Origin: Chaetoceros tenuissimus
Lineage: Eukaryota; Bacillariophyta; Thalassiosirophyceae; Chaetocerotales; Chaetocerotaceae
Direction of reading: 5' to 3'
DNA length: 64,000 bases
NCBI GenBank assembly: GCA_021927905.1
Contig: BLLK01000038.1
Coordinates: forward strand, 62,001-126,000
The notes beneath the pieces are model-generated. The model was not told where the DNA came from, did no database searches, and saw only the letters and a list, made by a program, of their open reading frames with translations. Position 1 is the stretch's first letter. Each line of letters begins with the position of its first letter. A program made the translations under genes and the position numbers. This document shows positions 63,258 to 64,000 of this stretch, one piece after another.

Positions 63258-64000
63258 ATGAGTAAACCTGACAGTAATGAAGCTACGGCAACCATTTCTT
63301 TAGTTGCCAAATATGGAAAGCAAAAGATTGAATTGAATGATTTATCACCATCTACTACTATAGCACAAGTGAAAGAGCTCATATTCGAGGAGACAAATAT
63401 TCTTCCGAAACGACAGAAATTCATTGGTCTCCAGGTCCAACCAAATCTCAACACCAATCCAAAATCACGGCAGGTTACGGATGATATACAATTATCGCAA
63501 CTCAAACCTAAATACACTTTTATTCTAATGGGTACTCCTGAAAAAGACATTTTTGTTGATCCAAATGACACAGATACTCAATTTGAAGTGATTGATGATT
63601 TTGATCTAGAATTCAATGCGGGTACAGCAGAGTGGATTGAGCATGTTGCAAAAGGGGAGAATCTCAAACGGTTTACAGATTCTACTGCTGTGCATGTTAT
63701 GAACGAACCTAGGGAAGGTAAACCACTCATGGTTTTGGATTTAGATCATACCCTCTTGGATTTTTCTCGAAAGAGTATTGAACAAGCAAGTAATGCTGAG
63801 CGTGCTGCTACAGATAATGGGAATAATGGAAATGGTAGTAGCACCTCTATTGTTAGAACTACACAAGAGACTATTGATAGGATGAAGAGACCATATATGG
63901 ATGATTTTCTTGCGCGGGCTTATGTCAACTATGACCTTGTTGTGTGGTCTCAAACTAGTTGGAGATGGTTGGAAACCAAATTGATTGAATTGAACATGCT
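63258..64000 (+). CDS. UBLCP1-like proteasome/CTD phosphatase (UBL + FCP1 domain), truncated by window end
   Basis: An open frame from ATG 63258 runs off the window after 247 codons. Residues about 8-85 form a ubiquitin-like domain (ISLVAKYGKQKIELNDLSP...TTIAQVKELIFEET...LPKRQKFIGL). Near residue 160 the FCP1/HAD motif DLDHTLLD (D-x-D-x-T) provides the catalytic aspartate. MKRPYMDDFLARAYVNYDLVVWSQTSWRWLETKL then matches the conserved 'RP...FL......YD...WS.....(W/Y).......' block. UBLCP1 is a nuclear phosphatase that binds the 26S proteasome through its UBL and dephosphorylates a regulatory-particle subunit. An Asn/Gly-rich insert follows the DxDxT motif. It is a host gene continuing beyond 64000, not a broken one. 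Confidence 0.9.
   Translation, partial: MSKPDSNEATATISLVAKYGKQKIELNDLSPSTTIAQVKELIFEETNILPKRQKFIGLQVQPNLNTNPKSRQVTDDIQLSQLKPKYTFILMGTPEKDIFVDPNDTDTQFEVIDDFDLEFNAGTAEWIEHVAKGENLKRFTDSTAVHVMNEPREGKPLMVLDLDHTLLDFSRKSIEQASNAERAATDNGNNGNGSSTSIVRTTQETIDRMKRPYMDDFLARAYVNYDLVVWSQTSWRWLETKLIELNM

Overview
The window is nuclear DNA of a stramenopile, most probably a diatom. It is A+T-rich, with short GT-AG introns (about 55-150 bp, donors mostly GTAAGT/GTGAGT) and tightly packed genes on both strands. Typical diatom gene types are present: secreted M11 (gametolysin-like) metalloproteases with Pro-Thr linkers and Cys-rich repeats, several choline-transporter-like proteins, and large lineage-specific proteins. 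No tRNA, rRNA or CRISPR array was seen. Splice sites were assigned by eye from donor and acceptor sequence, reading phase and family conservation. In every multi-exon model the phases close exactly.

Layout. 0.1-7 kb: a HIR3/CABIN1-like histone-chaperone subunit with a 39-nt microexon (+). 7.1-8.7 kb: a PP2C phosphatase (-). 9.2-13.9 kb: a five-exon RecQ helicase with a GRF zinc finger and a SAP domain (-). 14.6-16.5 kb: an armadillo-like protein with a KEN box (+). 16.6-18.3 kb: a secreted EF-hand protein and a HINT3-like HIT protein (both -). 18.6-20.2 kb: an FKBP-TPR-cyclophilin dual immunophilin (+). 20.3-25.7 kb: a 14-exon M11 metalloprotease whose C-terminal half is ten six-cysteine repeats made by exon duplication (-). 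26.2-28.0 kb: choline-transporter-like protein 1 (-), sharing a promoter region with an ArfGAP fused to a degenerate alpha/beta hydrolase (+, 28.4-29.8 kb). 30.5-32.9 kb: a second M11 protease (+). 33.08-33.49 kb: a small inverted-repeat DNA transposon (MITE) just upstream of an unknown gene (+, to 34.6 kb).

34.7-43.8 kb holds the most unusual gene, a 2,947-residue myosin (-). Its tail has two IQ motifs, a series of short charged coiled repeats, four tandem modules of four CBS domains each (about 16 CBS motifs), a PB1 domain and a C-terminal membrane anchor. Three of the four CBS modules are almost identical 1,053-bp tandem copies. 44.6-56.2 kb carries an SPX-like protein, a small unknown protein, an RNF216-like RBR ubiquitin ligase, an acidic unknown protein with a PP1-docking-like motif, an HD-family phosphohydrolase, and two more choline-transporter-like genes placed tail to tail. 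56.4-62.7 kb encodes one 2,056-residue membrane-anchored protein with a GYSQG serine-hydrolase-type motif. The window ends inside a UBLCP1-like CTD phosphatase.

Most genes look like independent housekeeping or signalling loci. The recurring theme is expansion by duplication: the CBS modules of the myosin, the Cys-rich exons of the protease, two M11 proteases about 5 kb apart, and three choline-transporter paralogues.
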